A DNA stretch of 64,000 nucleotides from Dentipellis sp. KUC8613 (Eukaryota; Basidiomycota; Agaricomycetes; Russulales; Hericiaceae): assembly GCA_002286715.1 (NCBI GenBank), contig NSJX01000007.1, forward strand, positions 251,863 through 315,862, given 5' to 3'. The position numbers and the translations under genes were made by a program. This document shows, piece after piece, positions 45,173 through 58,508 of this stretch. Below the pieces are notes generated by a model. That model was given only the letters and a program-made list of their open reading frames with translations, searched no databases and had not been told where the DNA came from. Position 1 is the stretch's first letter, and each line of letters starts with the position of its first letter.

Positions 45173-45208
45173 TAAAATGACGAGAGTGGGATTTGAACCC
45201 ACGCCCTT
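45173..45208 (+). repeat. right direct repeat inside tRNA-Leu (attL-like)
   Basis: Exact partner of 38919-38954. Covers the terminator and the 3' end of the intact tRNA gene. Confidence 0.8.
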
Positions 45209-45308
45209 TCGGACAGATTAGGAAGGGGATCTTCCCAATTTGAGCACCCAATTGAATGCTGGTCGCTTGACCTTAGTCTGGCGCCTTAGACCGCTCGGCC
45301 ATCTCGCC
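45178..45308 (-). tRNA. tRNA-Leu(AAG) with intron
   Basis: On the minus strand: acceptor GGCGAGA pairs with TCTCGTC (one G-T), discriminator A. The D arm region GCCGAGCGGTCTAAGGC is typical of Leu. The anticodon stem CCAGA pairs with TCTG(T), loop CTAAGG, anticodon AAG. An intron of roughly 47-50 nt follows position 37, then a long variable arm and a perfect T arm (GTGGG, TTCAAAT, CCCAC). A Pol III terminator TTTT (45174-45177 on the complementary strand) follows at once. The gene looks functional although its 3' end forms the right repeat of the mobile block. Confidence 0.9.
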
Positions 45309-46280
45309 ATGGATGACGTCCGTCACCGAGCCATCACCGTGTCGGAGGGATCCATGCAAGGTTGCGGAGCTCGGGCGGCCTCCGTTCCTTGCTTCCTGTA
45401 TTGCTGGTCCCTCAAATAATTACTGGGCTGTCAGTAATAAACGAACACGAAGCCAACGTTTCCTCTGTGGTCCCCGAGCGCAAACCCATCTATGTAGCCA
45501 AGCAGATGCCATCCAAACCATCTTAGTATCATGGCCAGGCGCGGGATACTTAGGCTGCCATATCCTCAAAAGCCGGATACTTATTCCACTGGCCATGAAC
45601 GTCGAAATTCTCGGTCCCGACCAGCTTCGCCATCAGTCAGTCAAGGATGGAACCAAAGTGCCATCGGTACCCCCCGAAAAATCGATCAACATGAGGCAAC
45701 ATCTCCCACGTCGAACTACGTAGTAAACCCACGGCCACACGGCCACACAGAAAATACGATCCGGCCTGCGTTCTTATCTGATTTGACAATGGCACGGCAG
45801 CCTTCAGGAGACAAAGGACCTTTACCTGGGCGCAACGCGGACCGCATGCGCCAGCGCCGCGTGGCGAGGTGTCTCACTTTCCATCACTGCGTGCCGGCTT
45901 TGGATGTTTAGTTGCTCAAAGAGCCAGGGGTGCGGAGCCGGTGGAACAAAGGACAGGTCGGACCTACAGGTACCTGGGGCGGTACACAGATGCGGGTCGG
46001 ATGCACACGACGGCGCCAGGAGAGGGTCTAGGTGAGAGGTAGATTGACAGGAACCCCCCGCGCGGCGGTACTTCGAGACAAAGGCAGAAGTTCGTATCGC
46101 CTCGCGGCGTCCGGCGATCACGGCCGTCGATAGTCCCAGAAGAGAATAAAATACAACAAAAGAGGTACCACAGAAGCGCCCTGTGACAATATGGGGAGCC
46201 GGTGAGCTATGCTCGGCAGAAAAACCAACTACGTCTGGATAGATATCGATGCAAAACGCTGACGGGATGTGTAGGGATGC
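45309..46280. other. intergenic, no gene identified
   Basis: Upstream flank of tRNA-Leu and 3' flank of the Sgf29 gene. A ccacggccacacggccacac motif repeats briefly near 45730. No coding signal recognised. Confidence 0.55.
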
Positions 46281-47652
46281 CTATGGACCCGGCCATTCGA
46301 CGACCCATTGCGCCGATACGGTGTGCTCCTGGTCGTCGTCATCTTCGAACTTGAGCTTGTACATACCGCCCTTGGCTGCTGGATTCTATGATGGAATTGA
46401 TATGTGAAATTGTTACGCCGTAAACAAACATATGACTTACGCGTCCGGACGGGTGCAAGTCTCGCGGGCTCGCGACGACCTCTGCGCGGTAGAAACAGCT
46501 CGTATCGGGATAGAGCGCCATAACGGTTGAGCCGACGGGAAATTCCTGATATGCATTTAAGTGGGCGGCGCTGGATGCCGGCGCTTCGGCGTCTGGTAGG
46601 GGTATAATCGCGCGCAAGGTCGTGTTGTAGCATCTAGGCCATGCAACCATGCTTCAGAAACTTGCTCTGGCATATCAGTTGGAGAGACTCACTGTCCAGG
46701 CTGCCCGTCTTCTTGGGGCTCCACGTCCTGAACTTCATACCTAGATAGCCGCCGGTGAATTTCCTGAAGTGAGCCACGCAAAGAAATGACAAACCTGTTC
46801 TTATCCTGGTTGATGCACTTGGTGACCTTCGCCAAGATCCAGGTGGTATCGTCCGTGTCGGCGGCGGCGCCCTCCGCAGGTTTTCCGGTATTCGACGGGG
46901 GATGGAATGCGACCATGCGGCCTTCCGAAAGAGGCAACTGCTTGGCGAGTGCCTCTCTTCGAGCCTTGGGTTCACGGGAGAAGGGGATGGAGGGCTGCGG
47001 ACCAGCAGAGCTACGCTGGTGGGGGATAGAAGACCCGCGACCGTTTGTAGTCATGGCCGGGGTCGACGGCGTGGAGGCTGCCGGAGGCGAGTGTGCCCGT
47101 GGGCGCTTAGTTCGTTTTTCTATCCCAGGAGGACATTTTGTTAACCAAGAACGATAATAAGATGTGAATAAGATGATCTACCTTGTGGGGGAGGTGCGGT
47201 CTCCTCAGCTCGCCTCAATGCAATCAAAACATGGAGGCGTTCAATTGTCTCGTCAAATGCTCTGCGAGCAACGGTCAGTATCGTCCCACGCAGTGAGACG
47301 CGAGCTTCAAACGTACTTAACCTCGTTTTCTGCAGCTGCTTTCATCTCGCTCAGACCAGCAGCCAATTTCTTGTGAGTATTTTTGACTTCGTCGATGCCG
47401 GCTGCAGGAAGAACGTCATCCTTGGGCCAGACCGTCATGAGGCGATTCACGCGGCCCCGGACGTCCTCCGTCGCAGGGTCGTTGCATATCCTGTTGAGAG
47501 AAGACAGCGAAAGGGCTGCATGCGACCAACAGTCGATCTCTGAAGGTGAAGTCAGAACGCGGACTTGGCTTCCTAGATGCGCGCCTAATGAGGCACAACC
47601 GACCTTCGGACGAAGCAGGCCGCTTGGAGACACCACGCCGTCGCTCTGCCAT
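46281..47652 (-). CDS. SGF29: SAGA-associated factor 29 (Sgf29) with tandem Tudor domain
   Basis: Chromatin reader of the SAGA histone acetyltransferase complex; its C-terminal double Tudor binds H3K4me2/3. About seven exons. The N-terminal helical part includes EVKNTHKKLAAGLSEMKAA and AFDETIERLHVLIALRRAEE. A basic linker (EKRTKRPRAHSPPAA) follows. The Tudor part runs SEGRMVAFHPPSN, TTWILAKVTKCINQDKN, YEVQDVEPQED, then the second repeat FPVGSTVMALYPDTSCFYRA and KLKFEDDDDQEHTVSAQWVV. The aromatic residues of VMALYPDTSCFYRA are those expected to line the methyl-lysine pocket. It ends in VVEWPGP. Intron borders all follow GT-AG with continuous phase. Confidence 0.88.
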
Positions 47653-48428
47653 TATTGAATCCAAGAAATAAGCCTACAGTTATATACGACCACTTTGAAG
47701 TCGTGTGTCGTTGTGAGGAAAGTAGATGCGACTTGCCGCGGCTGGCAGTCTAGTGGAAGTCGCTGTTCAAGTGAAGGAGGAATCTGAGATCGGCTCGGGC
47801 CTGATAAGTCCGGCGCTTCGGATCCAGAGTGGTCGTGGGGTTAGGGCTCGGATCCGAGTCCTGACGTGCCTCGGCTTCCCGGAAAAACTTTTCTATCACG
47901 GCGTCTGCAGTGAACTCAGTCCAGCTGCCATTATAACGGTGACGTCGGTAGCAAAGTGCGCTCTGGCTGCAGCCATGACATGGTCAAGCTTTCACAGAAA
48001 GAGAGATTCATCACGGTGTACTAAGACTCGGCGTATTTTGCTGAGAATATGCAAAATATGCATGTTTAGGAAATTGGAAAACGATGACGATAACAAAGGA
48101 CAATGGCACAGCAGGCGGCATTGTGATACGAGTTGAGCAACACGTGTCGTGCATGGAGGAGTACTCCCCCGTCCTATAATCACCCCCAGGCGGGATCACG
48201 TCCCAACAAGGCAAGTACCCCTCGCTATAATGACGTGCACGTGCCGGTCCTGGGAGAAGCCTGTCTTTCCATCCACCATGCCTGTTATTTCCTCTCCTCG
48301 TGCACTAACTCTCCTCCAGCCCTCTGCGTATATAAACCCTCTGCAAGTCCCTATGCAATCCCATCACCACCGCCCCTCGCCCCCCTCGCCTACTTCTCCC
48401 CACCCCAGCCTCTTACCTCTCAATCACA
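47653..48428. promoter_or_regulatory. divergent promoter region of Sgf29 and C2H2 genes
   Basis: A TATATAAA box at 48329-48336 lies about 92 bp before the ATG of the zinc-finger gene. No TATA-like box is obvious on the Sgf29 side. No gene seen in the 776 bp. Confidence 0.55.
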
Positions 48429-49694
48429 ATGCCTTCCTACAAGAACCTTACCCGTCGTAACTCTCTGGACATAGTCCTCAAAGGGATCGCAGGCCAGCCC
48501 GACGAAACCTGCTTTGATTGGCTCGTCCCTGGCGAGTCTGACCTGCTTGTCTCTACTTCCCCCACCCTGTCCACCATCCCGTCCTCTCTTCCCGCCTCTC
48601 CGTTCTCTTCTCCGGAAAGTACCCTCAGCGGCGAGGACACCGACGCCGATAGCAACGTTGGCACGCACTCGGACATCGACTCTCAGATCATATCCCCAAG
48701 CTCGGGGCTTGATCCTTACATGATCGCCGTCGCGTCGATCTTGTACTCTGTGCCCACTGGGGCACAGTGCTATGGGTGCGCGTCAAGTCCATAGTCTTTG
48801 GTCCCCATCTAACCTTGTCATGATGCGTCTAGGTTCGAGGACCAGCTTACGGACGTCAATCTCGCTGAGTCTTACTCCCCCGGCTACGATACCACCAACG
48901 CTCTCCAGCTGGAGCTCGTGCCGCAGCTCGCGTCCACGGCCGAACCCACGGTCGCGTCCCCAGAGGTCACCACCGAGCGCGAGGACGCCTTCAACCTCCA
49001 GCAGCTCACCGCCAGCCTTCCTTCGGAGCCTCCGACGCGTTCGACGCGCTCCAAGCCCGTCAGCAGCGCGTCTAGCCTCGACAGTGCCGACGTCGACATG
49101 GACGAGGCGCAGTCCGAGAGTGACGGTGACGACGCCGACGACGACTACATTCCTGTTTCCCGCACTGCCGCCCGTCGTCCTCGTCCTCCTCCTGTGAAGA
49201 AAGGTCGCGCTCGCGCCCCCCGGTCCAAGCCCGCCAACCGTGCACGCTCTTCGCTGTCCCGCAACGCGCAGGCCTCCAAGGCGCAGATCATTGGGTCGCA
49301 GGACGCGTCGGAGGTCAAGATCTTACGCTACCGCGACTTGACATACACGTATGTCCCCCACAGTAACCGGATTCTGAAGGACTTTCAGCGCAAGAGGGAG
49401 ATCGCCCACCACTGGCTATGCCCCGTCTGCCAATGGTCGCAGACGAACGGGCGGGCGCCCGACCTCGACCGTCACATCAAGACGCATTTTGCGAGCGCCT
49501 GGGCCTGCCATGGTGTACCTCTCGAGGACGCCGAGCTGTACGGCGTGTCCCACCTCAAGCCCGTGCGCGTCAATGGTATCTGGATGGTGGGCGGTTGTGG
49601 GCTGAAGTTCAGTAGGCGCGACGCCCTGAAGAGGCACCTCAACAACGCGAACAAGCCTTGCGTGCACGACCCGAGCCGCCTCTCCAATATCTAA
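48429..49694 (+). CDS. C2H2-type zinc-finger protein
   Basis: Two exons (48429-48775, 48833-49694) give 402 residues. The first 280 are disordered, rich in Ser, Pro and acidic residues (AQSESDGDDADDDY) with a basic patch (RRPRPPPVKKGRARAPRSK). The C-terminal 100 residues hold zinc-finger-like Cys/His pairs: HHWLCPVCQWSQTNGRAP then DLDRHIKTH, and a second degenerate finger with VGGCGLKFSRRDALKRHLNN. This layout is common in agaricomycete nuclear proteins. DNA binding is probable but no target is known. Start is supported by the pyrimidine-rich leader and the TATA box. Confidence 0.8.
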
Positions 49695-50325
49695 TTTCCT
49701 CCATGTAGCCCTATCCGTGTAGTGTGGTATACCCTGTATGACCTGTTGTTGTTCTTGGTGCGTTCTCCCCTTCACCTTCCTTGAATACGCCACTGATTCT
49801 TTTGCTAGTTGTCCGATTATCTTTTCCGTATCGTCCTTGGTCCGCGGCACCCTCTCTTCTGGGGCTCCTGTACTCTTTCCCCCCTGTTACACGAACACTT
49901 TCCGTCTCGTTATTGTCTCATATGGTCCTCTTTTCGTTTCCTTGTAAACTCACAAAACCACACTTTGATTTCAGTGCTCTCTACATACCATTCTCATTGC
50001 TGTGCCATCGTTTTACGCTCTTACTTACCATCGCCGTATCAAAGTTCTCGATCCATTTGGTTCTCGTTCCATTACATACCGTTTCTATCCTGTTGTCTGT
50101 ACCTACCTCTTCTCCCAGGTCCGTCTACATACGATCACCGGGTGTGGCCTCCTCTATCGCTGTACAACATGTATCGTCCTCTCCATTTCCGTGAAATGGA
50201 ATATCGCTGTTTGCCATACAAGCGTGCAGATAAGATTACATGGTCGCAAATGAGGCACATGGCCTGCCCAAAGGGGCGAGATGGCCGAAAAGGGATGTGA
50301 CTCTCGAAAGACTCGGAATGATGCG
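49695..50325. other. convergent 3' flanks
   Basis: T-rich DNA downstream of the zinc-finger gene and of the FHA gene; no gene seen. Confidence 0.6.
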
Positions 50326-51520
50326 CTACGAAGCGTCGTCCTGCAGGAGCACATACTCCCGTGTCGATTGGCCAAACTTGAGCACTATCATGCGGATGAC
50401 GTCAGAAACGCGGTTATAACGGTGCACATAGAACGAGATGAACGTACCATCTGTGGCCTTGAGTTCGTAGAAACGCGTCGTTGGGATTTTCTCGTCGTTC
50501 ACAAACGTGCCGTTAGTAGATTCGAGGTCAATGATAAAAGGTCTGACAGACCGGGTCAACGCGTGTAAGCAGGGAAATGCAGCGCGTGCGGACATACTTT
50601 ACTGTCCCCTTCGACACCCCAAACTCATCCTTGGTCTGCACGTACCGGACTAGACGTGCCGTCAGTGGCGGAGCAAGCACAGGAGCTGTGAAAGACGCAC
50701 ATTGTATTACCGCGTGCTGCTTCGAGCACGATGGGTGCTCGATGGCAATATCCGCGACGACACGGTCCCTCCCAATGAGGTACGCACTTTGCCGGTGTAT
50801 GTGGAGCATATCTGCAGAACACAATGAGCCTTTGGCGCATCACAGGCAGCACCGAATTCTAATTCAATACGCACCGACTTGCTCACTCCCCTTGAACACG
50901 TACAGCCTCCACCCAACGACCGGCTTCCGCGCCTCAGGCGGCTCGTTATACTTCAGCACCGTGCTCGTCCCGTCCACCTTGCGCACAGTATTCGTCTCTG
51001 CTGCGAGTAGCCCTGACGCACCGAAATTCGGCTTTGCTTTGTCCTCGGGCGGCGCTGAGCCTTCTGCCTGGGATGGCGAGCGCGGGCGGCGTGAAGGTGG
51101 GGATGCAGAGCGGCGTGAGGACCCACCGCGGCGGTCGCGGTCGCGGTCTCTCGAACGCTCTCGAGGACGGTCGCGGTTGCGGTTGTCACGGTAGTGCGGT
51201 CGCTCATCGTCAGCTTCGCGTCGTCGGTCGGTGTCTCTGTCTCGGGGCCGGCGTGACCGTTCATCGTCATTATCTCGACCGTATCTCCTGCTATCTCTTT
51301 CTCTTTCCCGGTCCCGATCCGCACCTTTGTCTCTGTCGTCGCGGCGTCGGTACCCTGAGTCTCTGTCCCTGCGCCCGTCCCTGCGCCCGTCGTCTTTGCC
51401 CCGGTCGTAATCGCGTGCGCGGTCGCGGTCACGGTCCGAGTCGTAGTCGCGCCGTCGTGAGGACCTGCTTCCTTCTTCTCTCTTGATCATAGGTTCTGGC
51501 GACGGTGATCTTCGTGGCAT
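50326..51520 (-). CDS. FHA-domain splicing factor (SNIP1/Pml1-like)
   Basis: Homologue of Pml1, the FHA subunit of the RES (retention and splicing) complex, and of animal SNIP1. About 160 residues of Arg/Asp/Glu-rich repeats (RRDRDSGYRRRDDRDKG) open the protein. The conserved core begins near KPNFGASGLLAAETNTV. The FHA domain follows: GWRLYVFKGSEQV, HRQSAYLIGRDRVVADIAIE with the phosphopeptide-binding Arg, HPSCSKQHAVIQ with the Ser and His, and FIIDLESTNGTFVN. It closes with DVLKFGQSTREYVLLQDDAS. Five or more exons in phase; the last intron (gtacgttcatctc, near 50450) is required to obtain the conserved end. Confidence 0.9.
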
Positions 51521-51888
51521 GGTTGTTTTGGGGAGAAAGGAGGGAGAAAGGGAACCGAGTACCGATGGCAGAGTTTCAGAGTCGATGAGTTTGGAAACAG
51601 GCGAACGCCGAAATCAAGCGCCGGCGCTGTTCCACTAGGCTAGGCACCTGAAGTTCTCGAGGGTGAGTTCGAACCTCACACAGCACATTTTTCTTTCTTT
51701 CACCACTAGCCTTGGGAACTACGCATACTATCATGACCATTCAAAAGCGATTGGTATAACTTCCGTTCCATTCGTACAAATATTGTACATAACTTATTGC
51801 TTGGAGCACGTAAGTGACCGAAACGGGTATATAATAATCCACCTGAATCCCTAAAACCCAGAATTTGTTATACACCCATAGAAATGCC
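51521..51888. other. intergenic with tRNA-like remnant
   Basis: Between the FHA and lipase genes; see the tRNA-like entry at 51627. The rest is AT-rich and empty. Confidence 0.5.
51627..51690 (+). other. tRNA-like sequence, probably a truncated tRNA
   Basis: The 3' part is excellent: T arm GTGAG, loop TTCGAAC, CTCAC, then ACAGCAC, A and a T5 terminator. A matching 5' acceptor strand GCGCTGT is found 57 nt upstream with one mismatch. The whole would be only 64 nt, about nine too short, and I cannot fold convincing D and anticodon arms. Either a decayed tRNA gene or one with unusual arms. Confidence 0.4.
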
Positions 51889-53087
51889 CTACGTGCAGAA
51901 GATCGTGCCGATCATAATGCCCTCGTAAGGACCAAGGTGGTTCAAGATGTTACTCTCGAAGATGTTGGGCACGGTCTTGATCGTGCACTGAGCATCGTCC
52001 GCGTCGTCGTCACCTGAACGCACCATGCCAAATAGTCAGCGCTGTATTCCTCGCTCATGAGATTTGGCGGATATAGACCTGAGCAGGACACCGCGTTGCC
52101 GGGAGACACGATGTGCACTTCACCATGGGGATGCGAGTAGCCCAAGAAGCGGCCCGGGACGATGGGGATGGGGTCCTTCTCGTTGTTCACGCGCGTAAAG
52201 TCGGGCACCTGCGCGTCGAAGAAGCTCGCAAAGGCCGGGTTTCCGACGCGCGGGGTGCCGTAGGTGACACCCTTGATGCTGGTTCCGCTCGGCAGGTTGA
52301 GCTTCATGAATAGGGACTCGAGCTCAGACAGAGCACCGCCCAGCGAGTGCCCGACCTAATGACGCCGTGAAAAGACTGCGGGGGTTCGGAGGGGAAGAGG
52401 AGGACTGACGAGTGTGACACTCGTCGCGGAGTTTTGCGACAGCAGCTTCTTGACCTCAGCAAGGATCTGGCTTGCAGTCTTTGCGTGCTCGTCAGCGAAG
52501 CCGCCGTGGACCTGCACGCCCTTGGGGACACCCGGGAACAGCGAGGAGTCCAGAGCCTGCAGATCAGCGTCGAGGTCCGTCAAATCGGACTCGCTATATC
52601 CGGACAGTCAGAATCTAGTGGCTTCGTAATATATGGTAACGTACAATTGAGTAGGGTCAGTTCCTTGGTGCGCAACCACGACGGTCTTCTGTTGGGGCCA
52701 GAAGCCAACGAAGACTGGCATCGTGAGGATTAGCGCGGGCGGCAAGCAACAATGAGATTAGACGTACAGAATTGGATGGCGTTGCCGTCTCCTCCTGTCA
52801 AGGTCGGTTGGAAGCCAGGCAGGGCATTGCACGCGTCTGCAATCAAAATAAGCCAGCCATGCATGACTTCGCCGAAAGAGCAACATACCACCGCACTTCC
52901 AACCCTTGATCACGCTGGGGTCGCAGTACGCCGCGCGAGCGAACTGCGTGAAGGGCGCAAACGACGACAGCTGGGAAGAAGAAAGGGTCGACACGCTACG
53001 AGCGACGTGCGGCTCGGTAGGCATGGCGGACACCCTGACGCTGGCCAGCAGAGCAGAGAGGACAACGGAGGTCGTTTGGAAGCGCAT
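51889..53087 (-). CDS. secreted class 3 lipase
   Basis: Alpha/beta hydrolase of the Lipase_3 family (triacylglycerol lipase or feruloyl esterase-like), secreted. Signal peptide (FQTTSVVLSALLASVRVSA), then FAPFTQFARAAYC and the core. The nucleophile elbow GHSLGGALSEL carries the catalytic Ser. The Asp is probable in NEKDPIPIVPG and the His in YSHPHGEVHI or, in family position, in NHLGPYEGI. KGVQVHGGFAD is the conserved substrate-cleft segment. Cys in NAVSCSG and the final FCT suggest disulfides. Several 50-60 nt introns, including one inside GHSLGG. A TATA-like box (53138-53144, minus) lies about 55 bp upstream. Confidence 0.9.
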
Positions 53088-54327
53088 CTTGGAAAAACCG
53101 TGGGTGACCGCTGAGGAGATGGGATACAGACCTGCACTTTTTATACGCTCTCTGGGGAAGAAAGAATGTTGTCGGGTATGATCAGGCGAAGCAGAGCCGG
53201 GACGACCTGCATGGTCAGGGCAACGGGACTGCGCTCGCCTGATCGCACTCGTTTGGCTCGGCGGACACCAAGCGACCAGACGACCTGCTGAAGAGTGAGA
53301 AAACAGTCAGATTTCAGGGCGAGTCATTTCGGGAGAATGTTCTGAACAGCGGTGGGCTCATTTACGTGCTGGAATCACAAGGAACCTAGCGACGAATACC
53401 GAAGTTTGTGCGTCACGGGAACCTTTCAGGAGACCAAGTGCGCGTTGCGCATCTGCGAACCACGAGCAACAGCCCTCATATGACCTGCCGTTCGGCGGTC
53501 GCGCAATGGACCAATGGGCATCCAATTATCACATGGATCTGTCGCTCTGAGTGTGGGGAAGGGGGGTTGATGGAAGCATCTGCTCAGTCCAATGATGAAA
53601 GCCGAGCAACAGAGGCAATGACTCACCACCCAGTCGAGTTGTTGACTTCCGGGCTTCATGACAATCCTACTTTGTGCGCGATGGCCACCTGTCTTTGGGT
53701 GATGCCTAAAATGTCTAGGCGATTAAATTTCTGGGGATGCTGCGCAGGCCCAGACATCATGCGAACAGAGGTTTCCCTAGAGACGCGAAGGTCGTCGGCA
53801 ATGGGTTGGGCACCTACTTTTCATGTCATACAGTAGCTATGAATTCTCCAGAGGCCAGCTTGCCTGAATCACCACAATCGCGAGGATTGATCTACAGATT
53901 CAAGTTCTGTTACAACCTTGATGATGTTAGTGGATCAGGGAAGGATCAGTGACGGATCAAGCGCGAAGTGCTGCCTATCGAATGATGGCACGCCACCACG
54001 AATATGATGGACGCACAAAGACATCAAACAGGTGAGTACTATTCGGACACAGAATCAGGAGCGGCAACGCGAGCTAGACATCGCGCACGCCCAATGGCAG
54101 GTTCCATTCTCAACTGAGCCGCCATCGTCGATGTTGGTCCTTCGCTTCGCGGCTTGCGTCCGATGTTGCTGATCATCGGTTCAGAGAGTCGATGCAGTTG
54201 ACGGGTAGCAGATATGCATTGTAAAAGTGGTAGCCGGTGCGCGCTGAGAATAATTTCATGTGATCTTTATCATATAGCATCCTTATGCTGTACGGAGGGC
54301 ACGAGGGTTGGCAATGAATGGATTATG
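53088..54327. other. intergenic, about 1.2 kb without a gene
   Basis: Lipase promoter at the left end and 3' flank of the F-box gene at the right. The middle has only short chance frames. Confidence 0.55.
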
Positions 54328-56175
54328 CTATAAGCTGAAGACAGAGATGGTACAGGGCCCTCGGTCTCGCTAGAACCGAACACAATCAGAACGCATCCTC
54401 GAAGGCCCTTCTGACAGGAAACAAACAGGACGTACCTCAACCTCGACGATACCATTTGCGCCGAGGATCCACTTCTCCACGTGCGGTTTCACCCTCACTT
54501 GGACAGCCCAATACGGGAGTGCGGTGGTCAACGCCCCTTGCAGAAGTCCGGGAAACTCCAGTACGGTAGGTTCGCGAACTGCCACACCATCGCTCGCAGC
54601 CAATGTATCCGAGCCCGTAGATGCTGGAATTGTCATGGAAGATCCGTTGGGAGCACTGAAATCGACGACATGTGTGATACCTGGATTTCGTGGTGTACCC
54701 GTGGAGAGCACCGCACGAGAGCCGTAAACTGCATAGTCGGGAATAGATGTGCTTGCTATATTGTTGGAATGCAGTACGAACGCGCGGGTATGTGTGGGGC
54801 CCCATTCGTCCCAGGGCACAATCACCGCGGACGAAAATAAGGCATTCTTGCGCGCCTCGTGGCTTATCACGTCTGTAGTAGTGTGCTTAGAAAGTATGTC
54901 CTCGATGGTGTGCTGCTTTACGGCCAAAGCGATGCTACATCTGAGTCTGGCACCCGTCGTCATCCTGATCCCGAATCCAAAGACGAGTAAGCGTTCGTTA
55001 GGATCTGGTATAAAGGCAGTACAGGCCTGCGGAGCAATTGGACCGGAGATAACGCGACCGCGGAGAATAGTCCTCGGTGCAAGATGCGGGAGACACAGCG
55101 AAAGGGCGTGTTTCGTCCCTGTACGAATCTCCCAATCAGACTCGCCAGTAGAAGTGAGGTCAAGAATATGGACGGCGCTGGAGGCTATAGCTTCATCTTT
55201 ACGGACGACTCGGGAGAGGACGAGCAGGAGGTCTGGTGTCAAGAAGAAAAATTGGCCTTCGGAAAACGGAACATCAAGGCCACTTATATTCTACAAGGCG
55301 TGTGAGCCACTGTGGAGAATAACGTCGATGGAGGGGATGCACTCACGAGCAATACTTCCCCTCTTTCCCAATCCCACATCCCCGCATAGTAGGTCGTCTC
55401 CCGATGGGCCTCCAAGAACCCAGGACTAACAGATACAAGCAACTTCTTCCCTACTATCTGTGTTGAGACGGAAAAATAGTTCATGTTGTACACGAAATTG
55501 AAGTCGAGTACAGAGTGTGTGCAATCAGGATGAGCTTTCTCCGCTCGAGAGCTCAGGCTACGCAGATGAAAGCGTAGACCAACGGTTTCTCTGGCATAGT
55601 CGAAGTTGAGATAATGTCCTACGGCACCAGGTGGCGAGCGACGCTCAACAAGCACGAGGAGATCGGCGGCGGCATCCAGCGCGACGTGATCGATATAGAC
55701 TGGCGCACCATCAAGCATGATCATCTGTTCTTCCCAAGAGTAGACAGCCGCATGAGCAATCTCACGCGCGAGCGGTGCGGTGGTCCACGCATTTCCTTTT
55801 TCCTGTCGCTGGAAGAATGCGTCTCGAAATAGAGCGAAGTCATCGCGGAGTAGAGTAGTGTTCGAGCGGAAAGTGAGTGTGCGCCAACGAACAACGTAGT
55901 CGTACAGAAGGGGGAGGCGCGTAGTGAGAGGCTGGGTGTCTAGTGGATTGTCACGGAGGCCGTTGAGATCCAGAGACATATGGTATTGGATAGCTGGAGT
56001 TCGGCATATCAGATCGTGTAGGTGTTTATTAGTCTGTATGTCTGTATGAGAAGGAGATATGATAGAAGACAGAGCATGGGCGCACCATTGACAGACGGGT
56101 CAAATCCGTCCCAGACAAGAGAAGGAGGAATTTGAAGGATAGTTCTGGCGGGAGCCTGGAGAGTACATCGTTCAT
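54328..56175 (-). CDS. F-box protein
   Basis: Substrate adaptor of SCF ubiquitin ligases by family. Exon 1 (56175-56086) encodes the F-box start: NDVLSRLPPELSFKFLLLLS then GTDLTRLSM. It joins in phase to THLxDLI-like TNKHLHDLICRTPAIQYHMS, then SLDLNGLRDNPLDTQPL, the pattern of the large basidiomycete F-box family (a Leu-rich F-box followed by QY-x-LxLxGL). The rest is a beta-rich substrate-binding region of about 500 residues with no named domain. The 3' end is uncertain: a last intron starting at about 54437 gives an end at 54328, while read-through gives 54370 or 54270. Confidence 0.72.
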
Positions 56176-56514
56176 AGTGAACTTTCGCTAGTGAACCAGA
56201 CACAGGTTGGAAGTAGGAGGCAGGTCGCGGCTGGGGCTAGCAAGGGCCTGAGTATCTCTCGCGCCGCTGCACCGGGCCTATTGCATCATTATTGCCGACT
56301 AGAACTAGTCCTGGTCTGGTTCTCTCGGAATCATACTTATCTTGTCCTTGTACCCTCGTCTTGCGTAGAGAGTGTCCCCTAGACATAATTCTCCTGTGAA
56401 CGAGCAACACGAGTCACTTCCCATACCCCACCATACACACTCGATCCGATATACGAGTGTAGACGAGACCATCTAATAGCCCCAAATTTCTTCGCTTGCC
56501 AGAGCCTTTCCATT
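56176..56514. promoter_or_regulatory. divergent promoter between F-box and sirtuin genes
   Basis: 339 bp between two divergent start codons. No TATA-like box is obvious on either side; a pyrimidine-rich run precedes the sirtuin ATG. Confidence 0.5.
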
Positions 56515-58088
<1,574 letters not shown>

Positions 58089-58508
58089 GCTAATGTTGTG
58101 AAGGCTTCGCTGTGACATGCCAATTGTAGTACTACCATGCTTTGTATATCTTAACTGTAGAAGGCACATTTGTAGCGATTGAATTACTATGAACCTCTGT
58201 GATTTCTTCAAACTGATTGAGTTCCTGTTGAAATTCGGGAAATCTCGCACAAAACGCGGCCACCGGCAGTACATAGCTGTGGACGCGTAGGCGCGAGTCT
58301 GCGCGAGTACGCGTCGCGCTGACGCACGTGCACCGTCGATCCTGGTCACGAGCACGTCCCCTCTGTCGCGTCCAAGGTTGCGGCGCGCCTCCAAGTCCGC
58401 GTCCTTCCTTCCTCTAACTCGCTGGCCTCCTCACGCCATTCACCGCATTTCCCTTCTGGGGCACGGGTCGCAGATCCTGAAAGCTCACCGGGTGAAGGCT
58501 CGGCGAGC
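58089..58508. other. intergenic
   Basis: 3' flank of the sirtuin gene and promoter of the APC2 gene; no gene seen. Confidence 0.55.

Larger units (their letters stand above)
38919..45208 (+). mobile_element. putative tyrosine-recombinase element integrated at tRNA-Leu
   Basis: Bounded by two identical 36 bp direct repeats (38919-38954 and 45173-45208) that equal the 3' end of tRNA-Leu(AAG) plus its TTTTA terminator. Inside are, from left to right, GC-rich tandem repeats, a DUF3435-like tyrosine recombinase gene, and a younger DNA element nested in that gene. Without the nested copy the element would be about 3.5 kb. The recombinase stop codon is only about 55 bp from the tRNA 3' end, as in bacterial islands at tRNA genes. 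No cargo gene is recognised. That site-specific integration made the repeats is inference; a segmental copy of the tRNA end is the alternative. Confidence 0.55.

Noticed and set aside
38919..45208. A full Starship with cargo
   Set aside because: Only the recombinase and repeats are visible, the size is a few kb, and no cargo gene is recognised; the term is used only as comparison.
50577..51486. Plus-strand frames opposite the FHA gene
   Set aside because: Antisense shadows of the Arg/Asp repeat region.
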